DNA from: Salinivibrio kushneri
GTDB taxonomy: Bacteria > Pseudomonadota > Gammaproteobacteria > Enterobacterales > Vibrionaceae
Direction: 5' to 3'
Assembly: GCF_027286325.1 (NCBI RefSeq)
Contig: NZ_CP114589.1
Coordinates: 558,001-622,000 of the forward strand
DNA length: 64,000 nucleotides
A program made the translations under genes and the position numbers. The notes under the pieces are model-generated. The model ran no database searches, was not told the origin of the DNA, and saw only the letters and a list, made by a program, of their open reading frames with translations. Below, in pieces: positions 8,814 to 17,821 of the stretch. Numbering within the stretch: the first letter of the stretch is position 1; the number at the start of each line of letters is the position of its first letter.

Positions 8814-9962
8814 CTAGCTTGCGTATTTGGCGGTGAGCACCTGCCAGCTCCGTTTTTGTTGCTGAAAACGCACTTTTAAATCTTTGTATTGCTGGGTTAG
8901 CTCGGCGTTTTCGACTTTTTCGCGCAGCTTGTCACGCTCAAGCGCTAACAGCTGTTTTTTCAGCGTATAGTAGTCCGCCATTTTGGTGACCAAGGCATCA
9001 TACTCTTGTTGCAGGATTTGCAGACGATGGGATGCGTGTGGCTTGTCACTAAGCTGCTGTGTGACGCGCTGCAATTGCATGGTCGCACGCGCTTTTTCAA
9101 TCTTCTCTTCGGGGGTCACGCGCAGCTTTTCCGCCAGGCCCAGCCAAGATGCGGTTTTGATCAGCCATTTAGTGGGATCAAACTGCCACCAGCGAATGCC
9201 ATTGCGGTAGTCGTTCTCAAAAATATGGTGAAAATTGTGGTAGCCCTCGCCAAAGGTCATCAAGGCAAGCACGCCATTATCCCGCGCGGTATTTTTATCG
9301 GTATAAGGCTGGCTGCCCCACACATGCGCCAGTGAGTTAATGAAAAAGGTGGTGTGGTGGCTGAGCACCAATCGAGTAAAGCCGACCAGTAAAATCGCGC
9401 CCCAAAGATCGCCATGGAGCAAACCAAACGCGATAGGGAAGCCAAAGTTGGTGGCCAGTGTCAGTGCAAGGTAGTGCTTGTGTTGCCACATCACGATCTT
9501 ATCTTTTTGCAGATCGCGGCAGTTGCTGTAATCGCCGTAACGGTTGGGGTGGTATTCGCGCAGCATCCAACCAAGGTGTGAGAACCAAAAGCCGCGTTTG
9601 GCCGAGTAGGGGTCAACATCGTTGTCATCGACATGGCGGTGGTGAATGCGGTGATCTGATGACCAATGAAGCGCGCTGTTTTGCAGCGCAAATGCCCCAC
9701 CAATAGCGAAGATAAAGCGCAAAGCTGGATGGGCTTGATAGGTTTTGTGGGCCCACAACCGGTGATAGCCGGCGGTGATCGACAGGCCACAAAAGCTGAA
9801 TGCGACAATCAGCGCAGTGATCTGCATCCAATCAAAACCGTGGTGCCATGCCCATAGTGGTGTTCCTATCACCGCAATCAAAAAAGTCAGGGTAAACACG
9901 CTAATGTTTAACCAGATTAAGCGTGGTTTCTGAGGGGGAGAGGTTGAAGCCTTGGTATCCAT
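8814..9962 (-). CDS. Membrane acyl-CoA delta-9-type fatty acid desaturase with coiled-coil tail
   Basis: 382 residues. Three histidine boxes of the di-iron membrane desaturases are present: HRLWAH at 67-72, HRIHH at 104-108 and HNFHH at 242-246. Hydrophobic segments flank them (about 18-60 and 165-210). The enzyme would put a cis double bond into saturated acyl-CoA using O2. The last 90 residues are rich in Glu, Lys, Leu and Gln in a coiled-coil pattern, a tail seen in Vibrionaceae copies whose role is unknown. A perfect FabR-type palindrome lies 20-37 bases upstream, so the gene should be repressed when unsaturated acyl chains are abundant. Confidence 0.9.
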   Translation of the reverse strand: MDTKASTSPPQKPRLIWLNISVFTLTFLIAVIGTPLWAWHHGFDWMQITALIVAFSFCGLSITAGYHRLWAHKTYQAHPALRFIFAIGGAFALQNSALHWSSDHRIHHRHVDDNDVDPYSAKRGFWFSHLGWMLREYHPNRYGDYSNCRDLQKDKIVMWQHKHYLALTLATNFGFPIAFGLLHGDLWGAILLVGFTRLVLSHHTTFFINSLAHVWGSQPYTDKNTARDNGVLALMTFGEGYHNFHHIFENDYRNGIRWWQFDPTKWLIKTASWLGLAEKLRVTPEEKIEKARATMQLQRVTQQLSDKPHASHRLQILQQEYDALVTKMADYYTLKKQLLALERDKLREKVENAELTQQYKDLKVRFQQQKRSWQVLTAKYAS

Positions 9963-9981
9963 AACTCGTTATCTTTATTTA

Positions 9982-9999
9982 AGCGTACACTTGTACGCT
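9982..9999. promoter_or_regulatory. FabR-type operator upstream of the desaturase
   Basis: AGCGTACA-CT-TGTACGCT: two perfect 8-bp arms with a 2-base spacer. It closely resembles the site bound by FabR at the E. coli fabB promoter (core GCGTACA...TGTACGC). Its position just upstream of the start codon implies overlap with the core promoter. Confidence 0.8.
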
Positions 10000-10248
10000 A
10001 GAATAGGTGCGTGCTACCGCTTGGTCAAGTCCTCACTGCGGCCTTTGTGCGCAAAAATGTTTCAGGGTTTGTCTCGGCTTGCTAAGTTGATGGAAGCACT
10101 ATACTTTTTAACATCACCCACAGAGGTCATGTCTTTAATGGGCGAATGCTTCTGAGCGGTATAGTTTTACGCCACGTTGCCGATAGCATTGATAGATGCC
10201 TCGACATTCACTGATATCAGCGAGTTGTTAACACAAGGTTAGGAAACT

Positions 10249-11814
10249 ATGATGTCCTATCCGGCCATTCCGCATTTTGTGAAAGCGATGGGCCACCGCG
10301 TGGTGAGCTACATCCTGAATGTCACAGAAGCGGAAGGCCGCTTAATTTTGATGCAAAAACTCGGTTTGAGCCGGATTCAGCGCGACACACTCAATCAATA
10401 TATTGAGCTGTGTCGCCAGCTACGTGTGTCTGCGGTGGACCAGGGAGAGAGTGAGCAATCCTTCTTCTATCGGTTGCCGCACGTGATGCAAAATGGCCGC
10501 CACGTCTTTAATGTCTGGCGAGCGCAGCAGGGCGGTGAGCTGGCGACGCGCGTTAATAGTTCAGACCCTTTAACCAGTGCTTTTTGCCAACTGGCGGGCG
10601 AACTCTATCCGTTATTTCTTATTAAAGCCGGACAACGGCCGCACCTTTTCTATCGGGGGGCCGGTTATCTCACCGCAGCCATTGAGCAATTCCCGGTCAG
10701 TAAACAAGTACAAAAACGCATGGCAGCCGATCCGGCGCTATCTCGGTTATTTACCACCACGGGAAAAGAGCCGCAGCAAACCTGTGGTGATTATAAGGAC
10801 GCCAGCGGTCATCGTGGTGTGGTCAGTTTAGCCAGTTTGCCTGTGTCGATTTTGGTTAATAGCTATGATTTGATGCGCATTCGCGGGGTTGTTAGCCCTG
10901 ACACGTTCGTGGAAACGGTACAAGAGATGCTAGAGATGGCCCGTAGTTTGGCCGACGGTGAAGTTGCTCATATTCCGATGTTTGTGGGCTTTCGTAATGC
11001 GGCACTCACCAATTTGGCTGAATTGGATACCAAGTGGGGGAGTGTCCGTCGCTACACCCCGGGTATTGCTGAGTATGTGTTGCAAGCCGCGGGCTTAATG
11101 GCCAAACGTCGCGATAACGGTTTTATGTTGGAATCTGGCTACGCCTTTGCAATCAATTTTGGTGATTTTTTGGAAGACGATGATTGGCCAGAGGACGTCT
11201 TGGAAGCTAAAAATGAGCAACAAACCACTGAGCTCAACATTGTGTTGTGCATGGCGCTCTGTTACCTCGGAGAACACAAAGCCTTTGTGGCGCCAGAGTG
11301 GGTTTGGCGTATCGATCCATTCTCGCTTGATAACCGGCGCCAAGACTTTGGTTCAGTGGCAGAAACGGATGATCCTGTGGCGATCAGTGAGGCAGACTTA
11401 GTTGATATTGAGCGCTGGAGTATGCTGGTCGATGATACGGATTCGAGCGGTATTCGCTTGGCGATGTCTCGCCTATACGCTGCCGCAAAACAGCCAGACA
11501 CCCAAGATGCGCTGGTGGATGTCATCATTGCGCTGAGAAATATTTTTGCGGCCAGCGAGGATATTATTCCCATAAAAGGGGCGCTCAGCCGCCTGGTTAA
11601 ACAAGACGTCGATGTGAGCATGATTGATGAACTAGCGCAAGATTGGCGCGCCTTGCTGTCTGGCGAGTTTGACGCTCCTCCTGAGATTGTCAGTGAAAAA
11701 GTGTACGCCTGTGTTCAACTTTGCTTAACGTGTTTGCATCATTTTTATTTGACTGCCCCCGAACTGATTAGTCGCGCCGACCGTCTTTCCTATTTGTGTC
11801 AGGAACAAAACTAG
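10249..11814 (+). CDS. Unknown 521-aa cytoplasmic protein, possible HEPN-like C-terminus
   Basis: No signal peptide and no membrane segment. I do not recognise the family with confidence. The last 130 residues are helical, and a stretch such as DALVDVIIALRNIF near residue 425 resembles Apea-like HEPN domains; the Rx4-6H nuclease motif of active HEPN enzymes is not visible, so this is a weak suggestion. The start has TAGGA seven bases upstream. It precedes, 123 bases away and on the same strand, a response regulator fused to a CheC domain and a PAS protein, so a role in that signalling unit is possible. Confidence 0.6.
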   Translation: MMSYPAIPHFVKAMGHRVVSYILNVTEAEGRLILMQKLGLSRIQRDTLNQYIELCRQLRVSAVDQGESEQSFFYRLPHVMQNGRHVFNVWRAQQGGELATRVNSSDPLTSAFCQLAGELYPLFLIKAGQRPHLFYRGAGYLTAAIEQFPVSKQVQKRMAADPALSRLFTTTGKEPQQTCGDYKDASGHRGVVSLASLPVSILVNSYDLMRIRGVVSPDTFVETVQEMLEMARSLADGEVAHIPMFVGFRNAALTNLAELDTKWGSVRRYTPGIAEYVLQAAGLMAKRRDNGFMLESGYAFAINFGDFLEDDDWPEDVLEAKNEQQTTELNIVLCMALCYLGEHKAFVAPEWVWRIDPFSLDNRRQDFGSVAETDDPVAISEADLVDIERWSMLVDDTDSSGIRLAMSRLYAAAKQPDTQDALVDVIIALRNIFAASEDIIPIKGALSRLVKQDVDVSMIDELAQDWRALLSGEFDAPPEIVSEKVYACVQLCLTCLHHFYLTAPELISRADRLSYLCQEQN

Positions 11815-11937
11815 TCCGCTGACGTGAAAGAATCATTAGATTTTGACTGGTTTGCCCTCATTTTCAGCCATCTTGGTTTATGCTTACAGTGTTTACCCAG
11901 CCATACTCTCAGTAAAGAAGTAGGAAAGGAGAGGCTT

Positions 11938-12939
11938 TTGACCACACAAATACTGATCACTGACGACTCCGCGCTTGCGCGCAAGCAGTTAGCGCGAACC
12001 TTACCCAACGATTTGGACGCCGACGTGCACTTTGCCGAAAATGGCAATGTTGCCCTGGATGTGTTGAGTAGTCAGCCGATCGACATCATGTTCCTTGATT
12101 TGACTATGCCGGAACTTGATGGGTATCAGACACTTGAAGCGATGCAAGAAGCCGGAATGACGGTACCCGTGGTGGTGGTATCTGGTGACATCCAACCGCT
12201 TGCCCAGCAACAGGTCTTAGAGCGTGGCGCCAAAGATTTTGTTAAAAAGCCTATCAGTCGAGATCGTGTCGAAGCGTTAATTAAAGCCTATCTCCCCAAG
12301 GCGTCGACGTCGGAGGCTGTGCGAACTCACGGCCCCAAAGAGAAGCTCAGTCGCCGTGATATTTATATGGAGGTGGTGAACATTGCTATGGGGCAAGCGG
12401 CGGATAAACTCGCGCGTCATTGTGGGGTGTTTGTCCATATGCCGTTACCACAGGTAAACGTGTTTGAAGTGACTGAGCTGACCATGACCATCCGGCACTT
12501 GGCACAATCAAATACTATGAACGGTGTGTGTCAGGGTTTCAGTGGGGAGGGGATCGCAGGCGAAGCACTGATGCTAATTAGTGATTCCAGTATTACTGAG
12601 ATGGTGAAGTTACTGGACTATCCCGAGGATGGGTCGGTGGATAATGAGCTGGAACTGCTGGTGGATATCAGTAATATCCTGATCAGTGCGTTTTTGAAAG
12701 GCTTGGGCGATCAGGGGGCGTTAGAGTTTTCTCAGAGTTATCCGGCGCTCTTGGGTCAGCACGCTGAAGTGGATCAGCTGATAGCGGCGATGAAAGGGTC
12801 ATGGAAACGCACAGTGACCATTGAAGTCAGTTATCAGATAGACGGAACGGATATCAAATGTGACTTATTACTGTTGCTGCTTGATGAGTCTTTGCCGCTG
12901 CTTGATGCGAAGTTGGCCTATCTAATGGACGAGGAGTAA
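11938..12939 (+). CDS. Response regulator fused to a CheC-type phosphatase domain
   Basis: 333 residues from a TTG start. I chose this start because AGGAG lies six bases before it and the receiver domain begins at once; the frame continues 38 codons upstream without a ribosome site. The receiver domain (1-120) has the acidic pair Asp9/10, acceptor Asp54, Ser82 and Lys103. Residues 135-330 are CheC/CheX-like: the active-site pattern D-x3-E-x2-N-x20-P is met at Asp141, Glu145, Asn148 and Pro169. In the second half the same pattern has Asp243 in place of Glu. The protein may dephosphorylate its own receiver or another CheY. The stop is four bases before the PAS gene. Confidence 0.85.
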   Translation: MTTQILITDDSALARKQLARTLPNDLDADVHFAENGNVALDVLSSQPIDIMFLDLTMPELDGYQTLEAMQEAGMTVPVVVVSGDIQPLAQQQVLERGAKDFVKKPISRDRVEALIKAYLPKASTSEAVRTHGPKEKLSRRDIYMEVVNIAMGQAADKLARHCGVFVHMPLPQVNVFEVTELTMTIRHLAQSNTMNGVCQGFSGEGIAGEALMLISDSSITEMVKLLDYPEDGSVDNELELLVDISNILISAFLKGLGDQGALEFSQSYPALLGQHAEVDQLIAAMKGSWKRTVTIEVSYQIDGTDIKCDLLLLLLDESLPLLDAKLAYLMDEE

Positions 12940-12943
12940 TGCG

Positions 12944-13408
12944 ATGACAGAAGATTTTGACCAATTCCATTGGATGCTCGATATGGTGCAACACATCGAC
13001 ATGGGGCTAATTGTGCTAGATAGAGATTTCCACATTCAAATGTGGAATGGCTTTATGGTTCACCATAGCGGTAAACACGCTAAAGATGTGCAAAACCGCT
13101 CGTTATTCGAGGTATTTCCGGAGATCAATGAGCCTTGGTTTCGCGCCAAGTCGCAACCTGTGTTCGATCTCCGTTGTCGCAGTTTTATTGTCTGGCAGCA
13201 ACGTCCGTATTTGTTCCGTTGTCGCCATGTTCGCCCGATCACCGGTCAGCTTCCTTTTATGTATCAAAACGTCACCATGCACCCCATGGCGAATACGCGG
13301 GGCGAGGTCAATCACATGTTTATCTCCATCCAGGATGTGACTAATGAGGCGCTGGCGAGCCAAACGCCGCGTGCCACCGCACCATCACAACAAGCCGCGC
13401 AAAAATAA
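12944..13408 (+). CDS. Single PAS-domain protein
   Basis: 154 residues. A PAS fold fills about residues 8-135: it opens with LDMVQHIDMGLIVLD and WNGFMVHHSG, the usual first strand and helix, and closes with MFISIQDVTNEAL, the usual final strand. There is no enzymatic or DNA-binding output domain. The start codon lies four bases after the stop of the receiver-CheC gene, so the two are cotranscribed. It probably serves as a sensor partner for that regulator. Ligand unknown. Confidence 0.8.
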   Translation: MTEDFDQFHWMLDMVQHIDMGLIVLDRDFHIQMWNGFMVHHSGKHAKDVQNRSLFEVFPEINEPWFRAKSQPVFDLRCRSFIVWQQRPYLFRCRHVRPITGQLPFMYQNVTMHPMANTRGEVNHMFISIQDVTNEALASQTPRATAPSQQAAQK

Positions 13409-13436
13409 GCCTCTTAAAATAGCCAACTGCGAGTGT

Positions 13437-14987
13437 CTAAAGTGATTGTTTCCCGCGGTTGTTACTCGTGGTTGCATGATTGTCAGGGTCACAGACGGCA
13501 TAAGTGCCGCCTTTTAGCGATTTCTTCGCATAATACATGGCGGCATCTGAGCAATTGAGCAGCTGTTCGACCGATTCTCCATGATCTGGATAGCAAGCGA
13601 TGCCGATGCTGGCGGAAAGATATGCGTGTTGCTGGTCATCTATCTCAAATGGCTGATTAAGGCTCGTGATGATTTTCTCGGCGACGCGAGCCGCGTCTTC
13701 AGAGTGGCTGGTATACTCTAAGATCACCGCGAATTCATCGCCGCCTAGGCGAGCGAGGGTGTCTGAATTACGGATACTTTGACCCATCCGTTTGGTGGTA
13801 TCAATGAGCACACTGTCACCCGCATCATGGCCATAGGTGTCGTTTATTTTCTTGAAGCCATCGAGGTCGATAAACAGGAGCGAAAAATGCGCGCCTTGTT
13901 GGCGTGCTTGCGCCAGCACGATATCGGCCCGTTGTTTAAAGGCGACGCGATTAAGCGCCCCTGTCAAGGTGTCGGTATGCGCCATATGCTCGAACTGCAG
14001 GTAAAGACGCTTAGTTTCATTAATATCTTGGTGTGTGCCCGCCATGCGAATCGGGTTGTGGTTGCGATCCCACTCCATAATTTTGCCTTTTGCCAAAATC
14101 CATACCCAGAACCCATCTTTATGCAGCATGCGAAACTCACATTCATAAAAAGGGTTGGTGTCGCTAAAGGCGGCATCAAGTTCTTTCGACGCGCGCGCAA
14201 AATCCTCGCTATGGCAAAGCTTTTTCCAGGTTTCAAAGGAGACGGGCATCAGCTCTTGCTTTTGATACCCCAAAATTTCTGCCCACCGCTCATTAATATT
14301 CACCTCGCCGTTGGGTACGTGCCATTCCCAAGTGCCAACATGGGTACCGCGGATTATTTCATCTAAGCGCTTACGCTCCAATTGCAGCTCATATTCGGTA
14401 CGTCGTGATTTAGTGAGAATAAACCACATTGTCGCAAGCCCCGCGCCAAGCACAACGATAATTAACGATGTAATAATCAGTTGGTGGTCTTTTTGGGTGG
14501 CTATTTGCTCGGTCTGTTGCGCCACCATTTGCTCGAGCCGGTGTTGGTAATGCCACAATGACTCTTGTGTGGCACGATAATCGCTGATATCGGTGATTAT
14601 TGAAAAAAGGGTTGGTTTACCGCGGTAGACAATGGGTATCGAGGATACCCTCACGGTTTTGGTCGTGCCGTCTGACAATATGTGACTAAAAACGAAATAG
14701 TTCCGACTTTCTAGTTCTGCTAGCTTACGTTCTTCAGCGATCGCATCGGGGGGCAAGGCGTTAATGTTTGCGATATTCATTTGGCTCAGCGCCTGCTGTG
14801 AATACCCATAAAACTCGCTGGCTGCTGGGTTGGCAGCTTTGATTTCCCCCGTGTCTGGGTCGAGGAGAAGCATAACCAAAGCATGCTTCTCAAACAGCTG
14901 CTCGAAAAGATCGTTTGTCTCTTGTGTCGTTGCGAATGCAGACGGCACCTGCAGTATTAAAAAAAACAAGATGAAAAACGGCTTCAT
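13437..14987 (-). CDS. Membrane diguanylate cyclase with two PAS domains
   Basis: 516 residues from the ATG at 14987, which gives a clean signal or anchor sequence (MKPFFILFFLILQVPSAFA). GTG 15002 with GGGGA four bases upstream is an alternative start. Domain order: periplasmic-type PAS (about 25-130), a membrane segment (about 178-200), a second PAS with PAC motif (about 215-335), and GGDEF at the C-terminus. The catalytic motif GGDEF is intact, and the inhibitory site RNSD sits five residues before it, so both c-di-GMP synthesis and product inhibition are expected. It is convergent with the receiver-CheC/PAS pair. Confidence 0.9.
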   Translation of the reverse strand: MKPFFILFFLILQVPSAFATTQETNDLFEQLFEKHALVMLLLDPDTGEIKAANPAASEFYGYSQQALSQMNIANINALPPDAIAEERKLAELESRNYFVFSHILSDGTTKTVRVSSIPIVYRGKPTLFSIITDISDYRATQESLWHYQHRLEQMVAQQTEQIATQKDHQLIITSLIIVVLGAGLATMWFILTKSRRTEYELQLERKRLDEIIRGTHVGTWEWHVPNGEVNINERWAEILGYQKQELMPVSFETWKKLCHSEDFARASKELDAAFSDTNPFYECEFRMLHKDGFWVWILAKGKIMEWDRNHNPIRMAGTHQDINETKRLYLQFEHMAHTDTLTGALNRVAFKQRADIVLAQARQQGAHFSLLFIDLDGFKKINDTYGHDAGDSVLIDTTKRMGQSIRNSDTLARLGGDEFAVILEYTSHSEDAARVAEKIITSLNQPFEIDDQQHAYLSASIGIACYPDHGESVEQLLNCSDAAMYYAKKSLKGGTYAVCDPDNHATTSNNRGKQSL

Positions 14988-15131
14988 CACGTGTGTCGTC
15001 ACTCGTCCCCAATTAAAGCTTAAGCGTAACATATAGGTTAAGTTTTTGTGTGACGACGACGGGCTGTTCTCACGCTGAAGCGCACTGCCCTTGCTTGTAT
15101 GCAGGCTTTGTGATGGCGCTCACCATGTTGG

Positions 15132-15956
15132 TTAAATGTTTTTTCTCTGTTTCATTGATGGCGGCCGAGAGCATGAGGATGTCAAGCGATGGGGCACGTT
15201 AGGCAGTTGGTTGACACCTGTTTGTAATGCATTAATACGCGTATCGGGCGATGGATGGGTTGAGAGCAACTCCGGCGGCGCGCCTTTGGACGCTTTTGCC
15301 ATATTTTGCCACAAGGTAACGCTCGCGCTCGGGTCAAACCCTGCTTGATGCATCAATTGCAGACCAATCTTGTCGGACTCTGATTCTTGAGCGCGGTTGT
15401 AAGGAAGCAGTATCCCCACTTGGACGCCAAGCCCAAGGCCTGCGAGGGCGATATCGCCGTAGGGGTTATCAGAAAGAGTGATGCCGGTGATGGTCAACCC
15501 TAAAGCAGTGAGCTGTGAGCGGGATAAACGCTCATTACTATGATCAGCAAGGACATGTCCAATTTCGTGACCGATCACCGCAGCCAATTGATCGGGCGTT
15601 TGTGCCACATCGAGCAGTCCGGTATAAACGCCGATTTTGCCGCCGGGAAGCGCAAAGGCGTTGACTTGATCACTGTCGAATACCACCACTTCCCATTCCG
15701 AGAAGTTGGTTTGCGGTGGCACCACTTTTAAGATGGCGGCGGTGACGCATTGCACGTAGGCGTTGATGGCTTTGTCGTCACTGATAGGTTGCGACTTTTT
15801 CATCTCCTCAAACGAACGCTGTCCCAGGTTCGCCATGTCATCACCGGAAAAAAGCAATAACTGGTTTCGTCCCGTCGGTGAGTGAGAGCAAGATGCAAGC
15901 ACAACCACCAAGCATAGAGATAGCATGACGGTTTTAGCAGTGCGTAGCATAGTCAT
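15132..15956 (-). CDS. Outer-membrane-type M48 metallopeptidase lipoprotein (LoiP-like)
   Basis: 274 residues. A lipobox LASC with Cys23 follows a hydrophobic leader, so this is a lipoprotein. The zinc motif HEIGH is at 130-134 and the third ligand region E-x3-D at 191-195, followed by the THPSP substrate loop near 240. The size matches compact M48 proteases such as LoiP/YcaL rather than the TPR-bearing BepA. The predicted role is degradation of misassembled outer-membrane proteins in the periplasm. Confidence 0.88.
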   Translation of the reverse strand: MTMLRTAKTVMLSLCLVVVLASCSHSPTGRNQLLLFSGDDMANLGQRSFEEMKKSQPISDDKAINAYVQCVTAAILKVVPPQTNFSEWEVVVFDSDQVNAFALPGGKIGVYTGLLDVAQTPDQLAAVIGHEIGHVLADHSNERLSRSQLTALGLTITGITLSDNPYGDIALAGLGLGVQVGILLPYNRAQESESDKIGLQLMHQAGFDPSASVTLWQNMAKASKGAPPELLSTHPSPDTRINALQTGVNQLPNVPHRLTSSCSRPPSMKQRKNI

Positions 15957-16125
15957 TTCCTGTATCGTTTTGCGCCACAGTCGCAGTGAATATAAGCAAA
16001 GATATCAGAGTGCTAATGTACTGGCTTCTTGGCTTTACGTCTACTGGTGCGAGCAGGCAGCGTGAGGCGCGGTGTGATCGTCACGGTTTCGTGTAGCGAC
16101 TTTCTTTCCATCGGGACAAGTAGCA

Positions 16126-16602
16126 ATGGGTGAGAGTATTGTGAGTATTTGGAAAAAAGATATGTCATTAGTGGGGTTAAATGCCTCTTCAGCCAATACA
16201 TTGGTCGCGCATTTGGGTATTGAATACACCGCATTTGACGATAGCAGTTTAACGGGCACCATGCCGGTAGCCCCGCATACCCATCAGCCGCTTGGCATGC
16301 TCCATGGTGGAGCGTCTGTCGTGCTTGCTGAAACACTAGGCTCCTTAGCGGCCAACATGTGCGTGCCAGAGGGAAAATACTGCGTTGGATTAGATATCAA
16401 TGCGAATCACCTACGTGCAATGCGAGAAGGCACGGTGACCGGCGTGGCAAGCCCTATACATCTCGGAGCGACAACACAGGTGTGGAATATCACTATTCAC
16501 GATGAGCGAGGTCGAGACGTATGTGTGAGCCGGCTTACTATGGCGGTGCTCAGCGATAAACGCGCCGATAAGTCTTTGGAGGTACGCACTAATGGTGGTT
16601 GA
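16126..16602 (+). CDS. menI: Hotdog-fold acyl-CoA thioesterase (MenI/YdiI-like)
   Basis: 158 residues. The 4HBT hotdog motif HGGASVVLAE has the catalytic Glu and Gly-rich loop, and the C-terminal strands match E. coli YdiI (LDINANH, then HLGATTQVW). YdiI hydrolyses 1,4-dihydroxy-2-naphthoyl-CoA in menaquinone synthesis, but relatives accept other aroyl- and acyl-CoAs, so the exact substrate is uncertain. A GTG at 16141 also has an acceptable ribosome site and gives an N-terminus (SIWKKDMSL) more like YdiI. The 3' end overlaps the next small gene by 11 bases. Confidence 0.8.
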   Translation: MGESIVSIWKKDMSLVGLNASSANTLVAHLGIEYTAFDDSSLTGTMPVAPHTHQPLGMLHGGASVVLAETLGSLAANMCVPEGKYCVGLDINANHLRAMREGTVTGVASPIHLGATTQVWNITIHDERGRDVCVSRLTMAVLSDKRADKSLEVRTNGG

Positions 16603-16816
16603 TATCGAGCAAGGTAAGTTGATCGTGACCGCCCATGAGGTGGTGATCAAATTGCCCGCAATGAAATTGAGCATGCAGGTTCAATCAGACTCGCTACAGA
16701 TTATCGCCGACGCTAATGTGCTAGTGGCCGATGCCGGTGACGTGCGTTGGTCACTACCGTTAAGTGCACAGCATATCGCGTTAATTTCAGATATAACGGG
16801 TATCCAACCTCAGTAG
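16592..16816 (+). CDS. DUF3389-like small protein
   Basis: 74 residues of alternating beta-strands, with no signal peptide or Cys. It opens with VVDIEQGKLIVTAHEVVIKL. The length and opening resemble DUF3389 proteins of Vibrionaceae. It overlaps the thioesterase gene by 11 bases, so it is translated from the same message. Function unknown; the family call is from memory. Confidence 0.7.
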   Translation: MVVDIEQGKLIVTAHEVVIKLPAMKLSMQVQSDSLQIIADANVLVADAGDVRWSLPLSAQHIALISDITGIQPQ

Positions 16817-16824
16817 CCGTCTCA

Positions 16825-16868
16825 CCAACACCGTGCAAGTGGTAACGACCACTGGCACGGTGTGTTGG
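16825..16868. terminator. Long stem-loop between convergent genes
   Basis: CCAACACCGTGC pairs with GCACGG and TGTTGG (2-base bulge), and an inner AGTGGT/ACCACT stem closes on AACG. It lies between the DUF3389-like gene and the convergent DUF2797 gene. There is no U-tract, so it may work as a strong hairpin or as an mRNA 3'-end structure. Confidence 0.6.
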
Positions 16869-16896
16869 ATGCTTATTGATGCTGACTGATGCGCCG

Positions 16897-17724
16897 TTAG
16901 CTGTGCGACGCGCTGACTTCGTAGCTGGTGAACTTTCGCACGTTGATCACGCCCGTATCAAATATCAGATACTGACCTTTAATGCCTTTCAAAACCCCAT
17001 TCACCTCAGGATTTTTATCAAAGTTATGTGAGCTTATCTTGGTTGGGTGTTCAGTGACAGGGTAACTAAAGCTCAGGGCATCCAGCTCGGCAGGCAAAAT
17101 AGCATCGCTACCATACTGTAGGCGAATATCAGCGAGCTCTGACTCAATCGCTTGGGTCAGACGCGTTGCTTCGGCATGGAGGTCAAGCTGAGCATTATCG
17201 CCTTTTAAAAGAGCACGCCAATTGGTTTTATCCGCCACATGTTGTGCAATGGCGACTTCAACTAACCCTGATATGTGGCGAGTCTTAGCCTTAAACAAAG
17301 GAAGAGCTTGCGTGGCGCCTTGATCATGCCAACGTGTTGGCATTTGGTTGGCACGGGTAATGCCCACTTTCAATCCCGATGTGTTGGCGAGATAAACAAT
17401 ATGATCGGTCATGCAAAATTGCTCGCCCCACTCAGGCTCGCGACAGGTTCCCTGTGCATAGTGACAGGTTTCCGGCTTCATAATACACATATCGCAGCGC
17501 GCGAGTTTTTTCATGCATGGGTAGCAGTGACCTTGCGAATAGCTTTTCTTGGTTTTTCGCCCGCATGCATCGCAGAAAATGTTACCTGTATGGGTCAGGG
17601 TTATCTGATGTCCCAGGAGTGGATTGAGGTGCAGCTCTTCATCGCCCACTCGCAAGAAATACTGTACCTCTGCGCCTGCTTCTGTGCGCATTTTATCTAG
17701 GGTTCCAATCACGACTTTGCTCAT
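16897..17724 (-). CDS. DUF2797 zinc-ribbon protein
   Basis: 275 residues. It has a Cys-rich centre (about 50-95) with several CxxC pairs: CDACG, CYPCMKK and CDMCIMK. The family-specific stretches EQFCMTDHIVYLANTSGLKVGITR and TRWHDQGA follow; the first resembles the GIY-type strand of small nuclease-like folds. DUF2797 proteins are widespread in gammaproteobacteria without a settled function. The gene stands alone on the minus strand. Confidence 0.85.
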   Translation of the reverse strand: MSKVVIGTLDKMRTEAGAEVQYFLRVGDEELHLNPLLGHQITLTHTGNIFCDACGRKTKKSYSQGHCYPCMKKLARCDMCIMKPETCHYAQGTCREPEWGEQFCMTDHIVYLANTSGLKVGITRANQMPTRWHDQGATQALPLFKAKTRHISGLVEVAIAQHVADKTNWRALLKGDNAQLDLHAEATRLTQAIESELADIRLQYGSDAILPAELDALSFSYPVTEHPTKISSHNFDKNPEVNGVLKGIKGQYLIFDTGVINVRKFTSYEVSASHS

Positions 17725-17821
17725 TATGGTTTTTTAAGAGCGGTAATTGTAACAAATGGGAGGTGATGGGGTAAGGCGGACGCAAACAGGCAAGTCGCAA
17801 CCTGCCTGTTGCCGAGCGGAG

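Noticed and set aside
11824..11937. ATG-initiated 38-codon extension of the receiver-CheC gene
   Set aside because: No ribosome site; AGGAG lies right before the TTG at 11938, which begins the receiver domain.
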